Positions 34,407 through 46,835 are shown, counted from the stretch's first letter. The stretch: DNA of 64,000 bases from Glutinoglossum americanum (GCA_020080175.1 JAGHQL010000018.1:124001-188000), one strand, 5' to 3'. A program made the numbers and translations. Notes: generated by a model not told the origin, from the sequence alone.

Positions 34407-35888
34407 TCATTGTGCAGGGGCCAACCCTCCTGCTTCTATTTCCCTCAGATACCGCTCCCACGTCTCAATGGAGTTCCGGTAGAATTCTATATGCGCCTCC
34501 GCTAGTCCACCTAGAGTATCCTTGAACTCAGCGGTCTTGATACGCTCGAAATCAGCTACCTCCCGCACGACCTCTTCGTCGAAGGCTTCAGTGGTCTTCT
34601 TCGCCTCCTCCACCTCTCTCGTCAGCTCCTCAATCCGCAATTCCAGCTTTCGTACTCGCTCCCGCCTCGACTGTTCGTGGTCAACCCCGCGAACATCCTC
34701 GATCTTGCTACGAAGAAAGCCACCGGGCCCACCAAGGCTAGAGCTGCCGTGCGATGAGGCAAGGATGTCCCGGTCAGTAGTGGCTTTATTGCGGTAATCG
34801 GTCAAAGCCTCAAAGTCAAGTTGTTTCTGCTCACGGGTCTTTAGAAGGGACTTGATCGAAATTATGTAGGCTTCCATATCGCGAAGAGAACCAAGATAAT
34901 CCTGGTCAGTGTGTTCCTTGAGGCCCTTAATGCCAGCTGCCGTTGCTTCCACGCTGGTGGCAAATGCATGAATTGGGCCTTCCGCTCCTGGCTCCAAGAC
35001 AAGAAGCCTTTGAAACTGCGTAGCAAGCTCCGTGTAGTCTGTTTCGAGATCGCCTTCCCGGCGAGCTACACGGGCAACAATTTTCTCGACATGGCCAAGG
35101 TCTTCATCAAGTTTATCCGACTTTTCGCGGACTTCGATGAAACGCTTGTCAGGCTTGTGAACCTTACTGAATGCATTAAGGAATGTGTCTGTGAAATTAT
35201 CAAAAACCCCCCCTCCGCCTTGCTCCGATGATGATGACCCTCTCTGTGGCCTTAATCGCATGTGCGTGTTCCAGTCTTGGCTTTCCAGAAATATTGTAAG
35301 CAAGGGCGTTCGTCTGAGTAGAGGGTGAAGGGTGAGTCTCTTGAGGAATCGGTGGAGAGAGTGGGCGCGACGAGAGGTGAAGTCTTGACCGAACCGGTCT
35401 CCTCGGACATATTCCATTTTATGTTTATCGGGTAGCGGGGGCACGGCGCAGGCTGGGTAGTCTTTGGAGAGAGCCTTGTAAAGGAATACGAAGTCTGTAA
35501 ACCGGCGACGGACGGTGACAGTTGGTTTCTGAAATGCAGGGAAGTCGGTCTGGTAATGGGTTAGTAGTTGAACGAAGATGGGTGAGCGACCTTAGCTCAC
35601 ATGAGTAGTAACTAGGTAAGACACAAATGCATCCTTTGAGCCATCATTCTCCTTTAGCGGAGAACCCACTGTACACTCCAAGCGTCCATCGCCCACTCCA
35701 GCAAGATCCAAAGCATCGGCATTGTAGCCAGTTCGAGGAGGGGTAACTGCTCTTGCTCGTCTCTTGCCATTGGTATCACGCCTCTGTCTCACAGCCTCGT
35801 CATCGCTTGTTCCAGCTGTTGCAGGCCGTGAGCCATCACTTCCTAGTTCGTTCCGCCATGAGACACTGTCAAAGTCACCGTGATCCAT
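34407..35888 (-). CDS. SNX4: Sorting nexin SNX4/Atg24 (PX-BAR)
   Basis: PX-BAR protein that binds PI3P on endosomes and preautophagosomal membranes; recycles SNAREs and supports selective autophagy. Two exons, 35888-35601 and 35549-34407, give 476 residues. The start MDHGDFDSVSWRNELGSD is typical of fungal SNX4. The PX domain spans about residues 65-190: LECTVGSPLKEND, FVSYLVTTHTDFPAF (across the intron), VTVRRRFTDFVFLYKAL, PPLPDKHKMEYV and RRAHSLHRFLKRL; the RRF and lysine/arginine residues are the PI3P contacts. The rest is a BAR-like coiled coil with KVHKPDKRFIEVREKSDK and a C-terminal ETWERYLREIEAG. The 51-bp intron (GTGAGC...CTAACCCATTACCAG) splits the PX domain. Confidence 0.95.
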
Positions 35889-36465
35889 AAACGATGTCGA
35901 CGTAATCCTTTTTGCTGAGGCTCAGGGAAGATCTGTCGGGTGGTGTCGTCGTTCAAAACGTCTGTAAGTGGGATTGGCAGATGTTGGGCAGGTATAGGTC
36001 GGAAAAGAGCTCTGGTAATATTCTCTGGGGTGAAGTGCTGAAGGCAAGCAGTCAGGCTGAGCTTCCTGGTGGTGAAGCAACTCTCGTTCGCATCTGCGAC
36101 TTGTCTTGGCGTTCCTGGGCGTGTGTCACCTGACGTCAACCGTTAGTTTTGGGCTCCGTCTGTCTAATACTCATTGCAAACTTCTATTCAGAGCCTCATC
36201 CCACCCAATTCCCGTTGTCTTGCGTGTTTTTTTCGTGGCGTCTACTCTATGCTCTGTACACCTTACAAGAATATCTAGCCCATCTGAAAATACCCAAAAA
36301 GAATGCAAAAAGGTTCCGAACGCCTTCCACTTCCCTCGCTCGCCCTCAGTCCATGCTGTCGGATAGCACTATACAATTCAGCCGTAAAAGGCCGAGAAAT
36401 GACCTTAGAGGAATGGAAAGCTAGGCGGGGAGGTAATCAAAGACAAGGCTGGAGTTCATGCAATT
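35889..36465. other. SNX4 upstream region / TVP38 3' flank
   Basis: About 580 bp holding the SNX4 promoter and the TVP38 3' UTR. A frame at 35843-36139 (minus) overlaps the SNX4 start and resembles nothing, so it is treated as noise. Confidence 0.5.
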
Positions 36466-37786
36466 TTACTTTGGAGCCCCTGGTGGTTCTTGAACCGTCA
36501 AACCTATGTCCTCGTCGTCGCTCCCGTCGCCCTGTCTGAAGACATCGTCGTCATCGTCATCGGTAAAATCGTCCCTATATGCATCGGCTTCAAGTCCATC
36601 CTCAAGTAAACTTAAGTCATCATCCCTAAGTAATGTAGCTATAGCAGCACCCTCTTCAGGATCGTCAGAGAATACGCGGATGTCCTCTCTAGGTGATCCT
36701 CGGAGTTTGGCGCGTTCCTCTGCCTCCAATTGCCGAGCTCGAGCAACAGTTCTGGTGGTAAGGAGTAAGCTTCGTTAAGTGACTGTTAGATAAGCGGGAG
36801 GTCGTAATTACCTTTGATAGATGAACCAGCCAGTCGCTACACCAAGGACACCACCAACCACAATGCTTATGTAGTTGATTGCCTTTGTCCGTGCATCCAT
36901 CTTTGCTCCTTTCTCGGCTAGTTCAAATAACTTGGCACCAATGAAAACATGAATTATCAATTTTGGGGTTGATAATGCTGTTGCAAGAGCAAACATCAGT
37001 GGGTGAATCGTAGGAAAGGTGGACATGGCTCCGTTTGAAAGCGAATACGGTAAAGGACAGAACCTAATCATGACGAGTAGCTTTAAGCCATCATGCTTGA
37101 GTGTCAACGCAAGTGCTGTGAATCGTTTGTCGCCTGCAATGAGACGGTGAACATATCCTGACAGCAGGGTTCGGGACACGACGAACGAACAAAGAGATCC
37201 CAGAACTGTTGACGAGGCGGCAATGAACCAACTGCAACCGCCCCCCTCATATCAGCCAGAATCTATCGTAATGAGAGAGAGAAAGTTTCATCCCGCTCAA
37301 GCACAAGGAATCGATATCTACTCACCCATTTGGGAACCCATAAACAAACCCAGCCACAGTGACAGATGTAGAGTATCCGATTACTGGTGGAAAGGCACAT
37401 ATGAATGTGATGGCCCAGGCAATCAACCATCCAGCCTCCAGGTTTCTCCACCTGACAGCCGTTGGCACCAACGCACCGAATATCCTCTCATTGAAGACAA
37501 GAAATAAGATACCCAACACGGCAAGAACGACAAGAAGCACTGCAGAAGCTATTCTCTGCCACCAATTCATGCGTTTCAATGTCGCATATATCTTTCGCTG
37601 TAACTTGTCCGCATTCTTCATAAAGTCCTCTTTGAAGCCTTCGCCATTTCGGGAGAATGACTGACTTCGACGGTGGCTTGAAGTCGGGCGAGCACGACTC
37701 CATGGCCGTGTGTCTGACGATGTCTCTGTAGGCGAAACCGGTAATGCTAGGGCACGCGCCGTAGAGGTATAGTCTTCGTGGGGCAT
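36466..37786 (-). CDS. TVP38: Golgi membrane protein TVP38 (VTT/SNARE-associated)
   Basis: Multi-pass DedA/VTT family protein of the Golgi, linked to vesicle traffic and possibly lipid scrambling as for TMEM41/VMP1 relatives. Exons 37786-37326, 37231-36812 and 36751-36466 give 388 residues. The N-terminus [19 protein letters not shown] is Ser/Arg-rich. Membrane segments include [34 protein letters not shown] and a VTT core ([54 protein letters not shown]), then [18 protein letters not shown]. The tail is strongly acidic ([12 protein letters not shown]). The ATG at 37786 is used because the longer open frame upstream starts with a non-ATG codon. Confidence 0.92.
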
Positions 37787-39239
37787 ATTACGGATCAAAT
37801 ATCTATATGACTGATGAGGCTGGTGGTAACTACTTGGATTTGGCTGGGGAGCTGTATTGGAGGTATCGGCATTGAGTGTGTTGAAAATTGAGAATTGCTG
37901 TCGCTGGATGTTGGGCGGGACTACGTAACTGGCTGGCGCAGGCAAGTTAGGAGTTGCGTTACATGCGCGCGCTCCGTTGCTTACAAACAAAAATCCGGGC
38001 CCCCAAAAGAGATGTGGCAGTGTCCAGATATCCAGATATCCAGATCTACTAAGACACCTTAAATGGAATCCTTAGTGCCCCCAGTTATTACGATATTGGT
38101 GTGGGCTATTTCGTGCGGAATATACGGAGTAGGGATAGTTTTTATAGCTGTGGTCTACGTCATTGGAAGCAGACAGAGCACGATCGTTAATCGAAACCCA
38201 TGTCTTTACCGACACAATGGGATGTGTGGGTGAGTACTTATATGTACTCCACATAAGCGTACAACACCCGTGCTGTTCAGCGGTATTTGGTACCAATGAT
38301 AAAACAAACGGCCATCCAGCAACGTGCGGAACGCACTAGGCGCCGCACCGGCGTCAATTCACAACTTGTGCTGTGAGGTCCAACAAGGGTTCCCATTCCG
38401 AGTCCGACTGAAAAGATGTTTGTTACACGTAGTGCATCGACGAAATCATCCTCAAATGCCATGATTGATAGCAAAAGGAAGGGGTTGGCTTTGTCAAAAT
38501 TATATCCGTACTTGTTCAGCAATTACCGAGCAGCCCAGGGCGCCGAGCGGTTCAGGGCGAAGTTGCGGATCAGCAAGGGCTATGCGACATATGCAGCCTT
38601 ACAGAGCTGAGATGAGGATTGAGTTACTGTACCCGCAGAATGGGTGGGTCCACGGATGATGCACTCAGCCCTCGGGCGACCAGCTGATTGTAAATTGTTT
38701 TGCAAAGGTTGAGTACGAAGTGCATATACGCGTGTGTCGTGTAGAAAGAATTTCACGTTCATCACGGTTCAGCAATCAGCAACCAGCAATCGGCGAAGAA
38801 GCATTGAAGAACAAAAGCACAAAGGGCGTCAAAGGCGGATTTGTGCTCGTTGCGGAGCGTATGCGGCACCGGAAGCTCCAATCATCGTTTAGAGAGCAAC
38901 CTCTCTTATTTACGGAGTACGCACATCCACCTCCCGTCTGCCCCCACACGGCCTCACATCTCTCACATAGGGCTGCTGGGCTGTTGCGCCTGCCTCATTT
39001 TACGCCAGGTTCCGCAGCCTTCGATATGTGATTCACGCTTTCACTGTTAAATTCCTCTTCTTCATAAACTTCTTTGTACTCCTTGCTTTCTTCGCTCATC
39101 TACCTTGTGCAATTTCAATCGCTTCGCAAGTTGCTGGAAACTGCCGTCACCAGTAGCTCACACGACAGCTCTTCAAGCAAACCTTGCGCGTTCTATTTAC
39201 TCCTTAGATCCACGAGCTAAAGCCCTTTGAGCTGCCTAG
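37787..39239. other. TVP38 / CCCH-Smr divergent intergenic region
   Basis: 1.45 kb containing the promoters of two divergent genes. A short CCAGATAT triplication occurs near 38028-38048. The 39040-39200 segment is CT-rich and probably the leader of the downstream gene. No other gene was recognised. Confidence 0.5.
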
Positions 39240-41631
39240 ATGGCTTCGGACGCGATATACGAGCTTTGCCTTCCAATCCTAGAAGACGCGGCAATAGAGG
39301 AGGAGGATAAGACCGAGAGACTTGAGGACCTGCTCAAGAAGCAGACTGCCCTCACTGGACACTCACTTGAGAACGTTATTCTCGACGCTCTATGGCGGTT
39401 TCGCGAAGCTGCGGTGCCTTCGGCATCTCCCCCACCGATGCGTCATACCGTCGTTCGCAGACCTTCACCTGCGCCCTGGCAGATTGCTCGAGCTTCAACC
39501 CCCCTCGTCTCGAGCTCTCCGGCTCCACCAGCAGGCTTTGGGATCGCTCCTCCTGCCTTTACCCTAGCTAAATCCTCCACTGCATCACCCTTTACTTCGC
39601 CTCGTCCTTCACCCAGGCTCGCATTCACTAGCCCTAGAATCCCACACAGTCCCAATTTAAACGCCTACGAGTTTCCCACGGAGACAAGCCCTGCTCCCGA
39701 CATTTATGGAGATTACGGTAGCGACACCGTGGATTGGCTTGTGAATGACGAGACAAATAGCAATGCCTCATCTAGCATGGACATGGGACTCTGGACCTCA
39801 TATATTCAGCCGCAACAGGTTGAAATGAGTCCATATGATATGCTACGTTCTGTACTTGGCGAGGGAAGATCTGACGATGAGATTGAGAGAGCCTTGGAGA
39901 TGAATGGCTATGACTTGAGCGCTACAATCATGGCCTTGATGGAGATTAAAGGACTGGATTCTGGCTCCGTACAAGGTAGCACGCCTGAAGGGACGGTGCT
40001 CGTCGGCAAGTCGATGAGCCCAAATCTACCTAGACCATCTACGCCCTCTATGCAAGGCCAAGGACGTAGTGGAGTGGTATGTAGGTTCTGGCTTTCTACT
40101 GGTTCTTGCCTTAGGGCGGATTGCAGGTTCAGCCATGACTTGAGCAATCACATCTGCAAGTACGTTAGATCTTGCACTGATAGGCCTCTCTGCCTTGAAC
40201 AGTTGAACTGACTATGTAGGTACTGGGTTATGGGCAACTGCCTTGCCGGAGATACCTGCATATTCTCGCACGACCCGTCTAACATGGTTAACCGTCTTGC
40301 CCTAGATGACAACTCCGCGTCTCCGCCAGCGAGTAGTGCTCAACCAAGCTTTCAACTCCAAGATTTCAACTCGTTTCCCTCCCTGCAGTCGGTAACAGCC
40401 GATCAGTATGCAAATTCTATGGGCTATCAAAATATTTATGGCGGCGGACTTGTGGCTCCATCTGCAAGCTACAAAGGTCTTCAAAATTTTGCAGGAGATT
40501 CTTCATCATACCGTTCTCATTCTCGCCCAGCCAGCCGACACCAGTCTCGACCCCCCACCCCTTCGGTCCCTCCTGTGGATGACACAGATGCATTTCCTTC
40601 TCTAGGGTCGGCAAGCGGTAAAGGTGGAAAGAAGCACCACGGCAAGCGCGGTGGACACGGGCACGGACACAAAGATGGGAAGGAAGGCAACCCAAGTTCT
40701 CTCGCCGACATTGTGCGAATGACTCCTTCTCCGAGCCCTGGCCAGAATCTTCGTAAAAACCAGAAGACTGGAAAGACCAGTATCGGTGGCAATCGCGCCG
40801 AGAATAACACCGCATCCCAAGCAATTCCGGCACCTCAGCACGTCCCATGGCTTGAGACTGGAGACAGAGTAAACAAACTTTATATCAAAGCCCGTGCTGA
40901 AGCAATTAAGCACGGGGGTTTGAGAAATAAATTTCTGCAAAGGCAAGCCGCCCTCGGAAGCCTCTAAAGTTCTGCTAACATGGGTGGTGCGGATAGTGCA
41001 GCTCAAGCCTGGAATCGTAATGACGCAAGAGCCGCGAAGGCCCTGAGCCTCAGGGGCCAGAGCGAGAATGACCTTATGCGGAAGGCTCACCGTGAGGCAG
41101 CCAGGGAGCTCTATGAGGAGCGAAACAAGGATCCTAATAGCGGAGAGTTATATGTTGATCTCCATGGTACATATCCTGTTCAATATCCCTCAGTGGGCTG
41201 TTGACCTAGTTTTTACTAATAGTGTTGTTAAAGGTCTCCATCCTGAAGAAGCAGTTGAGTATCTTGAGCGTGTCCTCCTCGAGCAGCAAGCTTCTACTCG
41301 CCCTGTCTACGCTATTACGGGCACAGGCCATCACTCGAAAAACGGCAAGGATAAAGTTGGAAAGGCCATCCGCGGGTTTTTGAATGATTGGCGCTATGCC
41401 TATCGCGAGTTCTCTGTCCCAGGGGATAGGAACAACATTGGCGGCATCCTAGGTGTGGATCCCCGCAGTTATGATAAGAACCTGGTGCCTACCAGCATCA
41501 CCGGTGACAGCAAGGCCAGCAACGGCATTTTAATTGGGGGTGACAGTGAGAGCGCGGGGCCGGGGAGCCCGGTACCTGTGAATGTTAAGCCGATGAGGGA
41601 GCCCCCAAAGGGTCCGGGCAAGAAGTCATGA
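39240..41631 (+). CDS. CUE-like, CCCH zinc finger and Smr domain protein
   Basis: Probable RNA-binding protein with an Smr domain, a fold that in several proteins cuts RNA or nicks DNA. Exons 39240-40159, 40220-40942, 40997-41166 and 41234-41631 give 736 residues. Parts: helical N-terminus; a CUE/UBA-like segment (DMLRSVLGEGRSDDEIERA); two CCCH fingers (CRFWLSTGSCLRADCRFSH and YWVMGNCLAGDTCIFSH, the second starting across intron 1); a low-complexity His/Gly/Lys linker; a DUF1771-type helix (ARAAKALSLRGQSENDLM); and the Smr core DLHGLHPEEAVEYLERVL with ITGTGHHSKNGKDKVGKAI. The third exon is reached only through a GC-AG intron (40943-40996, AG|GCAAGC, branch CTAAC). If that intron is kept, the protein stops after eight further codons and loses the Smr domain. 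Confidence 0.9.
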
Positions 41632-42287
41632 CAGTTTAGAACCTTACCAATCAAAGAATAATCAACCGTCTAGTCTGCCTTTTGCTCGTTTGTAGCTCTG
41701 TTGCTGCTGTTGGGGGGCAAGTGGGGTTGGACTAAACTAGACCTGCCCGGCGGTCTTAAAAAAACAAGGGGGTGGATCACGTAGAGAGATGGTGGGGTTA
41801 CTTACATATATAATATATATGCAAAACGCGGAGGGGATCTTCGGAAGGAGGATCTTAATAAGGGGAGGGAGAGAATGTATGATATGGTAGATTCCCCTAG
41901 ATCCTATCTATCCATCTATCTGGCAAGAAAAGAATATTTTGCCTTGCCTTCTTCGTTCCATCTCCTATTTGTTTATTACTTATTTATTACCATCATCTAT
42001 CGCCAAAAAAGTCGGAGGGCGTCGACATGTGCAGGCGAGCAGGCGGCCAGGTAAGTAAGCAAGCTACAGTAACCAGCTCCATCCATATATATATATATAA
42101 TAATATTCAGGAAAATGACGCGCACTGCTCCTTCATATTTTGGGCGTGATCGCATACGTAGTAGTTTTAGCGCCTTGGCACAAGACAGACACTAAAAGAC
42201 TATGTATGTATGGTAAATACAATTGCAGCGGCCGAAACATGCACGTACTTGAGATGTCCATTGGAGCACACAAAACATGCTATGTAG
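41632..42287. other. Convergent 3' region with TA repeats
   Basis: About 650 bp between two converging genes, with TA-rich runs near 41803-41822 and 42087-42106. No gene recognised. Confidence 0.55.
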
Positions 42288-45122
42288 TTATCGCCCGGGA
42301 TCCTCACTGGCCTTGCTCCCTCCAAACCTTCCACCAAAACTCCCCATATCCCGCCTAAAGAACTTTCCGATATTCCTCAGGTTCTCATTAAGGTTCGTCG
42401 AGGTGGTGGTGGTCTCGCTAACCTGCGAGGGGGATTCTGTGCCCGAGGGGGCGTTAGAGGATGCTAGTGTCGGGGTGCCAAGTCGGTCTACGCCATCTCT
42501 TGCTGCGGACATGATGGCCGATCCTAGGGTCGAGGGATCAAAGCGACCTTGGAGAGAGGGGGTTGACCCGTGGCCTAGGGATCCTATGCTTGGCCCGATG
42601 TGGGAGGATTGGACCTGTAGCGGCGTTAGGAGGGGGGAATTTTGCGCGAGGTTTTCCTGGGAGGCGCGGTGTGCCTGGAAGAGTTCGACAAGGTGGGGTT
42701 GGTCTTGTCTACGCACGCCCTTGAGATCTAGGATCTTTTTGAAATTGGTGTCGGATCGGTCGCTGATATGGATCAAATACGCTTGTACGAGGCCTTCTGG
42801 AGGGCTTGAGCGGACTTGGAGTGTTTTCAAGAGAGGATCGAGCTTGGTCATGCTTTGGTTTACTCGTTTTATGTACCTGCAAAGGGTTAGTTGGGAAAAC
42901 TCTCTTAGAAACAAAAAGATATCGCTCACCCGGCAGGAGCGGGGGTCCCAGGATCAGCGTTGGGGGTCAGCAATTCCTCAAAGCCTAGCTTCAGGACGTA
43001 CAGGTCCAAAAGCATCTGTTGAAGATAAGTAAACGGTGTCCGAAATTTGGAACTCCACTGCTCACCTGCTCAGCGCCCACCTCCGAAATTGGCTTGCACT
43101 GTACAGTGTTCGCGAGATACGCATTTGCGAAGTGCTCCACCAGGTTGTCGCAGAATGCTCTGGCATATTGCTGTTTGGTGATTAAACCTAAAGCCTCTGC
43201 AGACCGGCCTTTTACATGTTTGAGCAGTTCCGCGACATATGAGCTTTGGTCGCCAACGCTCTCTAGCCTACTCCACTGTGTGTTCCTCATTTCTCGCCAG
43301 CTGGATTCACAGTCTATCTCAACCATTCGTACTAATGCTCTCACCGCTGCACTTGCCACACCCATAAACGCATCTTCTTGGCTTTGGAGGTCAATCTTCC
43401 CTTTCAACTCTTCGTCAACGCGCCCTTTGATTTTTTCCTCCAGCTGTGCACAAGTACTATGGCAGTAGTCGGCTGTATTCATAACAGAGATCACGTCCTG
43501 TAAGGGGGGCGGTTGGGCCCCAGGCCGATCCCGTAAGAAATGAAGCAGTACTTGTTCCGCATATTCATCCAGATACTTGGCGAACGTCCTGGACAACTCA
43601 ACCAGTCTGGTCCCGGTTGACAACTTGGCACATTGCTGTAGGGTCAATCGGTAGAAGTGAAATAGCTCAGTTGATGAAGCTATAACAGACTGGGGGGAGA
43701 AATCCTCGTCAGGCGGTCTTAGTGGCTGCTGTCGGTATTTTGGAATCATATCGGCCAGTTGCCTGGAATGGTTAATTTGCCATTTCGCGGAAACTAACAG
43801 ATAGAAACATACTTGGCTTGCGATTCCACCCATAGGCTAAGGTACGGTTCAAAGGCCTCAGATATCGCCTTGCCAAATATATTCGGCTTTTCGTCTCTCG
43901 AACTCAATGTGTCGATTGACATACGAGCCTGCTTCGTCAGTAATAATATCCACGGCCATGGATTCGAGAAGACATACATCATTGGCAAACCGTCGCTCTA
44001 GGCTCTGCTCAAAGTCTAACGTTTCCTGTAGGCAGGAAAGTAAGAGGTTCACGTCTAGAGTCTGTCCATCGGTTCTGCGCATTGAACGGGTTAATATCCC
44101 TCTAAAATCATCCCGCGTTCCTTCGCAGAATGCATTCGCCAGCATTTCATTGACTCTCCAGGCAGACGGGAAGATAGTCGCGTGTTCTTCGTCGTATGTT
44201 TTCAGCATCCGCTTGAACCAGGAATATCGCCTCGAAATGTTGTCCAACGAACCTGCCTAAGTTTTGTAAGCTCATGGGTGAAACTTGCAGGTTAATTATA
44301 GTACCTCATCATTTCCTCGAAACACTTGACGGTACTCCCTAAGTTGAGTATTGCAATACCAAGTGATCAATCTCGATCTGGCGTTATCACCAAGCGCATC
44401 CATGACCAGACAAGATTCAGCCAATGTACTTCTATGTTGTGCCACTTCCCCTTTTGCAAACGTTATCTCAAAGTCTTCACAGACTTGCTCTAAAAGCTCC
44501 CTTTGAAGATCGGCAACATTCCGGCTAAGGGTGGCAATCTGGTCTATAGATCTGTAAGACTTAAAGTGTGCCATCAGCTGAATGACAGCTTGGAGCAACT
44601 GTCCACATTCTCGATATTGTCGTGATTTGCTGAGCCCTTTCAACTGTTCATATGCGGTTGTCAACATCTGCAGTCGTTTTAGTGCCGTCATCGAGAGTGT
44701 TAAGTTTCGTTTTGTTCGGTCCAGGCGTTTGATATCAGCCGTCATCTCTGAAATTGCCTGCTCCGTCTGCGTTGCTCTTTCTCGCACATTCTCGATCTTC
44801 TGAAATAACTCAGTAAGATCAGCCTTGGCATCCTTGATCTGCTTTACGCTTTGCGCATCTGAATCTGACTGGGCAACGACGAGTTCTGCGATCTCCTCAT
44901 CAAGCTCGTCCTGATAGCTTCGGAGAGCATCCGAAATGGAGGAGACGGAGGAGAGTGTTGTAGGATCGGAGAATATGGCATTGAGGTGCTCTAGCGGGTC
45001 ATAGTTTGCTACACGATCGTATATTAGCAACTATTTGGGATTATGGCCAGTCGAGGTGACAATGGCATCATACCAGAATTCAGTGCATTCGACGCAGATG
45101 AGATGCCATTCGACTGCGGCAT
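42288..45122 (-). CDS. VPS53: GARP complex subunit VPS53
   Basis: Subunit of the Golgi-associated retrograde protein tether, which captures endosome-derived vesicles at the trans-Golgi network. Exon 1 (45122-45074) gives MPQSNGISSASNALNS and joins ANYDPLEHLNAIFSDPTTL, the conserved Vps53 start. A long N-terminal coiled coil follows (LRSYQDELDEEIAELV, RATQTEQAISEMTADIK, KRNLTLSMTALKRLQMLTT). Further exons cover roughly 44990-44305, 44250-43870, 43810-43020 and 42930-42288, with segments such as SWFKRMLKTYDEEHATIFP, ESMAVDIITDEAGSYVNR and FLREFSQLTLCRYIKRVNQ. The C-terminal 100 residues are Ser/Thr-rich and disordered, ending FGGSKASEDPGR. Middle exon edges are approximate. Confidence 0.92.
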
Positions 45123-45449
45123 AGGGATTGGTTAATGCCAGCATCCACTTGCTTCTGCAGATCTATTGAGCTGCAGGGTTCCTGGGTAATGCTACTGGAG
45201 TAGATTTGGGATGTTCTTACGGGCTGAAAGCTAGTAAATTCAAATAGTTCGTGCGTTCAGAGCATATGGTGTTCAATCAATGAAATAACGAGCTGTCAAG
45301 CGAGCAATAAATGGTGAGCGCAGCTAGAATAAACATACAAGAACGAATATGCCGTCACCTAAAAAAAAATGGTAGCTCGGAGTCTAGAAGGCAGACGAAA
45401 AAAGCATAATTCGAGGGCGGGGAACGGATCAAGGGCTAAAATATAGGAT

Positions 45450-45567
45450 AGTCCCGGCGGGATTCGAACCCGCGACGTTCGCATCACACGATGCCTAACA
45501 GGCTCATACCAATCTAGTTAGGTAGATTCATATAAGAACGACACGCTAACCACTGCGTCACGGGACT
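45450..45567 (-). tRNA. tRNA-Ile (anticodon UAU) with a 46-nt intron
   Basis: On the minus strand the two ends AGTCCCG and CGGGACT pair perfectly over seven bases. D-arm ACGC/AGTGGTTA/GCGT and T-arm GCGGG/TTCGAAT/CCCGC are complete, serving as A and B box promoters. The anticodon loop reads CTTATA then an intron after position 37 (45530-45485); anticodon TAT would decode AUA. The anticodon stem TCGTT/TGCGA has a G-U pair and one U-U mismatch next to the loop. The yeast tRNA-Ile(UAU) has the same loop and stem layout. The intron border is placed by convention. Confidence 0.8.
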
Positions 45568-45706
45568 GTAAATTGAGCTCGCCGTTAATTAATATCTGTA
45601 GCCTTTCGAAGCCCTCTTCGGCTTTCGTTGGCAACACAGACCCAGCATTACTCCCAGTGACTCCACCATCTCAAAGCCAATCCCCTCAGCAACTAAAAAC
45701 GCGGAA

Positions 45707-46835
45707 ATGGACGGCGACAGTGATGATTACATGAACATGGCCATTGCTGATCCGGTGGAAAAACGAGGGAAAGAAACCTACACCCAACGCCGCATCCGGA
45801 AACAGCGTGAGGTGAGTCTCACCCGTTGCTCTCTTAATTTACTTAAAAGCTATCGGCGGCTGTTAACTCTGTTTGCAGGCGGAAATTAAAGGCCGCACTA
45901 AATCGAAGGCCGAACTGCGTGCTGAAGAAGCCGCTGCTCGTGAGGCTGCGCTCTCCAAATCTCTCGATGCAAGCAACAAAGGCTACAAGATGATGAAGAT
46001 GATGGGTTTCCAAGAAGGAAGCGCACTGGGCAAAGGAGATGGCAGAACAGAGCCACTGAATATCGTAGTTAAGGAGGATAGAGGTGGAGTTGGGCTTGAT
46101 AGTGAGAAAAAGCGGAAGTTCAGGGAGCAGGTAGACCAGGAGGCGAAGAGGGTTAAGGCGGAGGAAGGGAATTATCGGGATAGGGTGAAGAAGGAGCGGG
46201 AGGAGAAGAGAACCGAGGGTTTAGTTCTTGGTGCCCAGAAAGTAGCTGAGAAGTTGGATACTGAAGCAGATGAGGCCGAAGATTCCAAAAACACACCTAC
46301 TGCTGCACACTCGCCCGCACGCACACCTATTATACAGCCACTTACCACACGTGCACTTACACTACACACACTTGCTACATACCCACCTATTATTCTCACA
46401 CCTGCTAAACACAAACCCTCTACAGCTGCGGATGACACTTCACAGTCCCGCGTGGGGTCGTCACGGAAAGTGAGGCCGACAAAGCAGATCAACGTTCTCT
46501 GGCGGGGACTGGTCCGCCACCGAGAAGAAAAAGAGCGAGAGCGGCGAATGCGGTATGACCTACACCAGAGTCTATCGCGATTACCAACCTACAATGACCC
46601 TACTGAAAGCGAGGATGATAAGCAGGCTCTGGGTAAGAACAATGCTCTGGAAGTAGACATCGAGGAAGAAGACCCCGAGCTGGAGGAATTTGATGCCCTA
46701 GGACCTGCGGAGAGGCTAAGCAGACTGGTGAGTTACCTAAGAGAAAAGTACCACTATTGCTTCTGGTGTAAATACCGATACCCAGATGATACTATGGACG
46801 GCTGCCCTGGCGCTACGGAAGAAGATCATGATTAG
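45707..46835 (+). CDS. GPATCH11: G-patch protein (GPATCH11/Cmg1-like)
   Basis: Predicted nuclear RNA-processing factor; G-patch proteins activate DEAH helicases. Exons 45707-45811 and 45879-46835 give 353 residues. After an acidic start (MDGDSDDYMNMAI) and basic YTQRRIRKQRE, the G-patch is at about residues 60-105: GYKMMKMMGFQEGSALGKG, RTEPLNIVVKEDRGGVGLD. The C-terminal DUF4187-type zinc-like motif is YHYCFWCKYRYPDDTMDGC. Between them (about residues 170-215) lies a Thr/Pro/His/Leu-rich insert encoded by an AC-rich near-repetitive stretch (about 46287-46415), unlike the charged helix around it. Downstream of the insert, NVLWRGLVRHREEKERERR resumes family-like sequence. Confidence 0.88.
46287..46415. 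repeat. AC-rich imperfect repeat inside the G-patch gene
   Basis: About 130 bp in which most triplets are ACA, CAC, ACT or CCT (for example CGCACACCTATT and CACCTATTATTCTCACACC). The frame stays open, so it adds a Thr/Pro/Leu/His-rich linker to the protein. Confidence 0.65.

Noticed and set aside
35843-36139. 98-codon minus frame overlapping the SNX4 start
   Set aside because: No recognisable domain; lies in the SNX4 leader.
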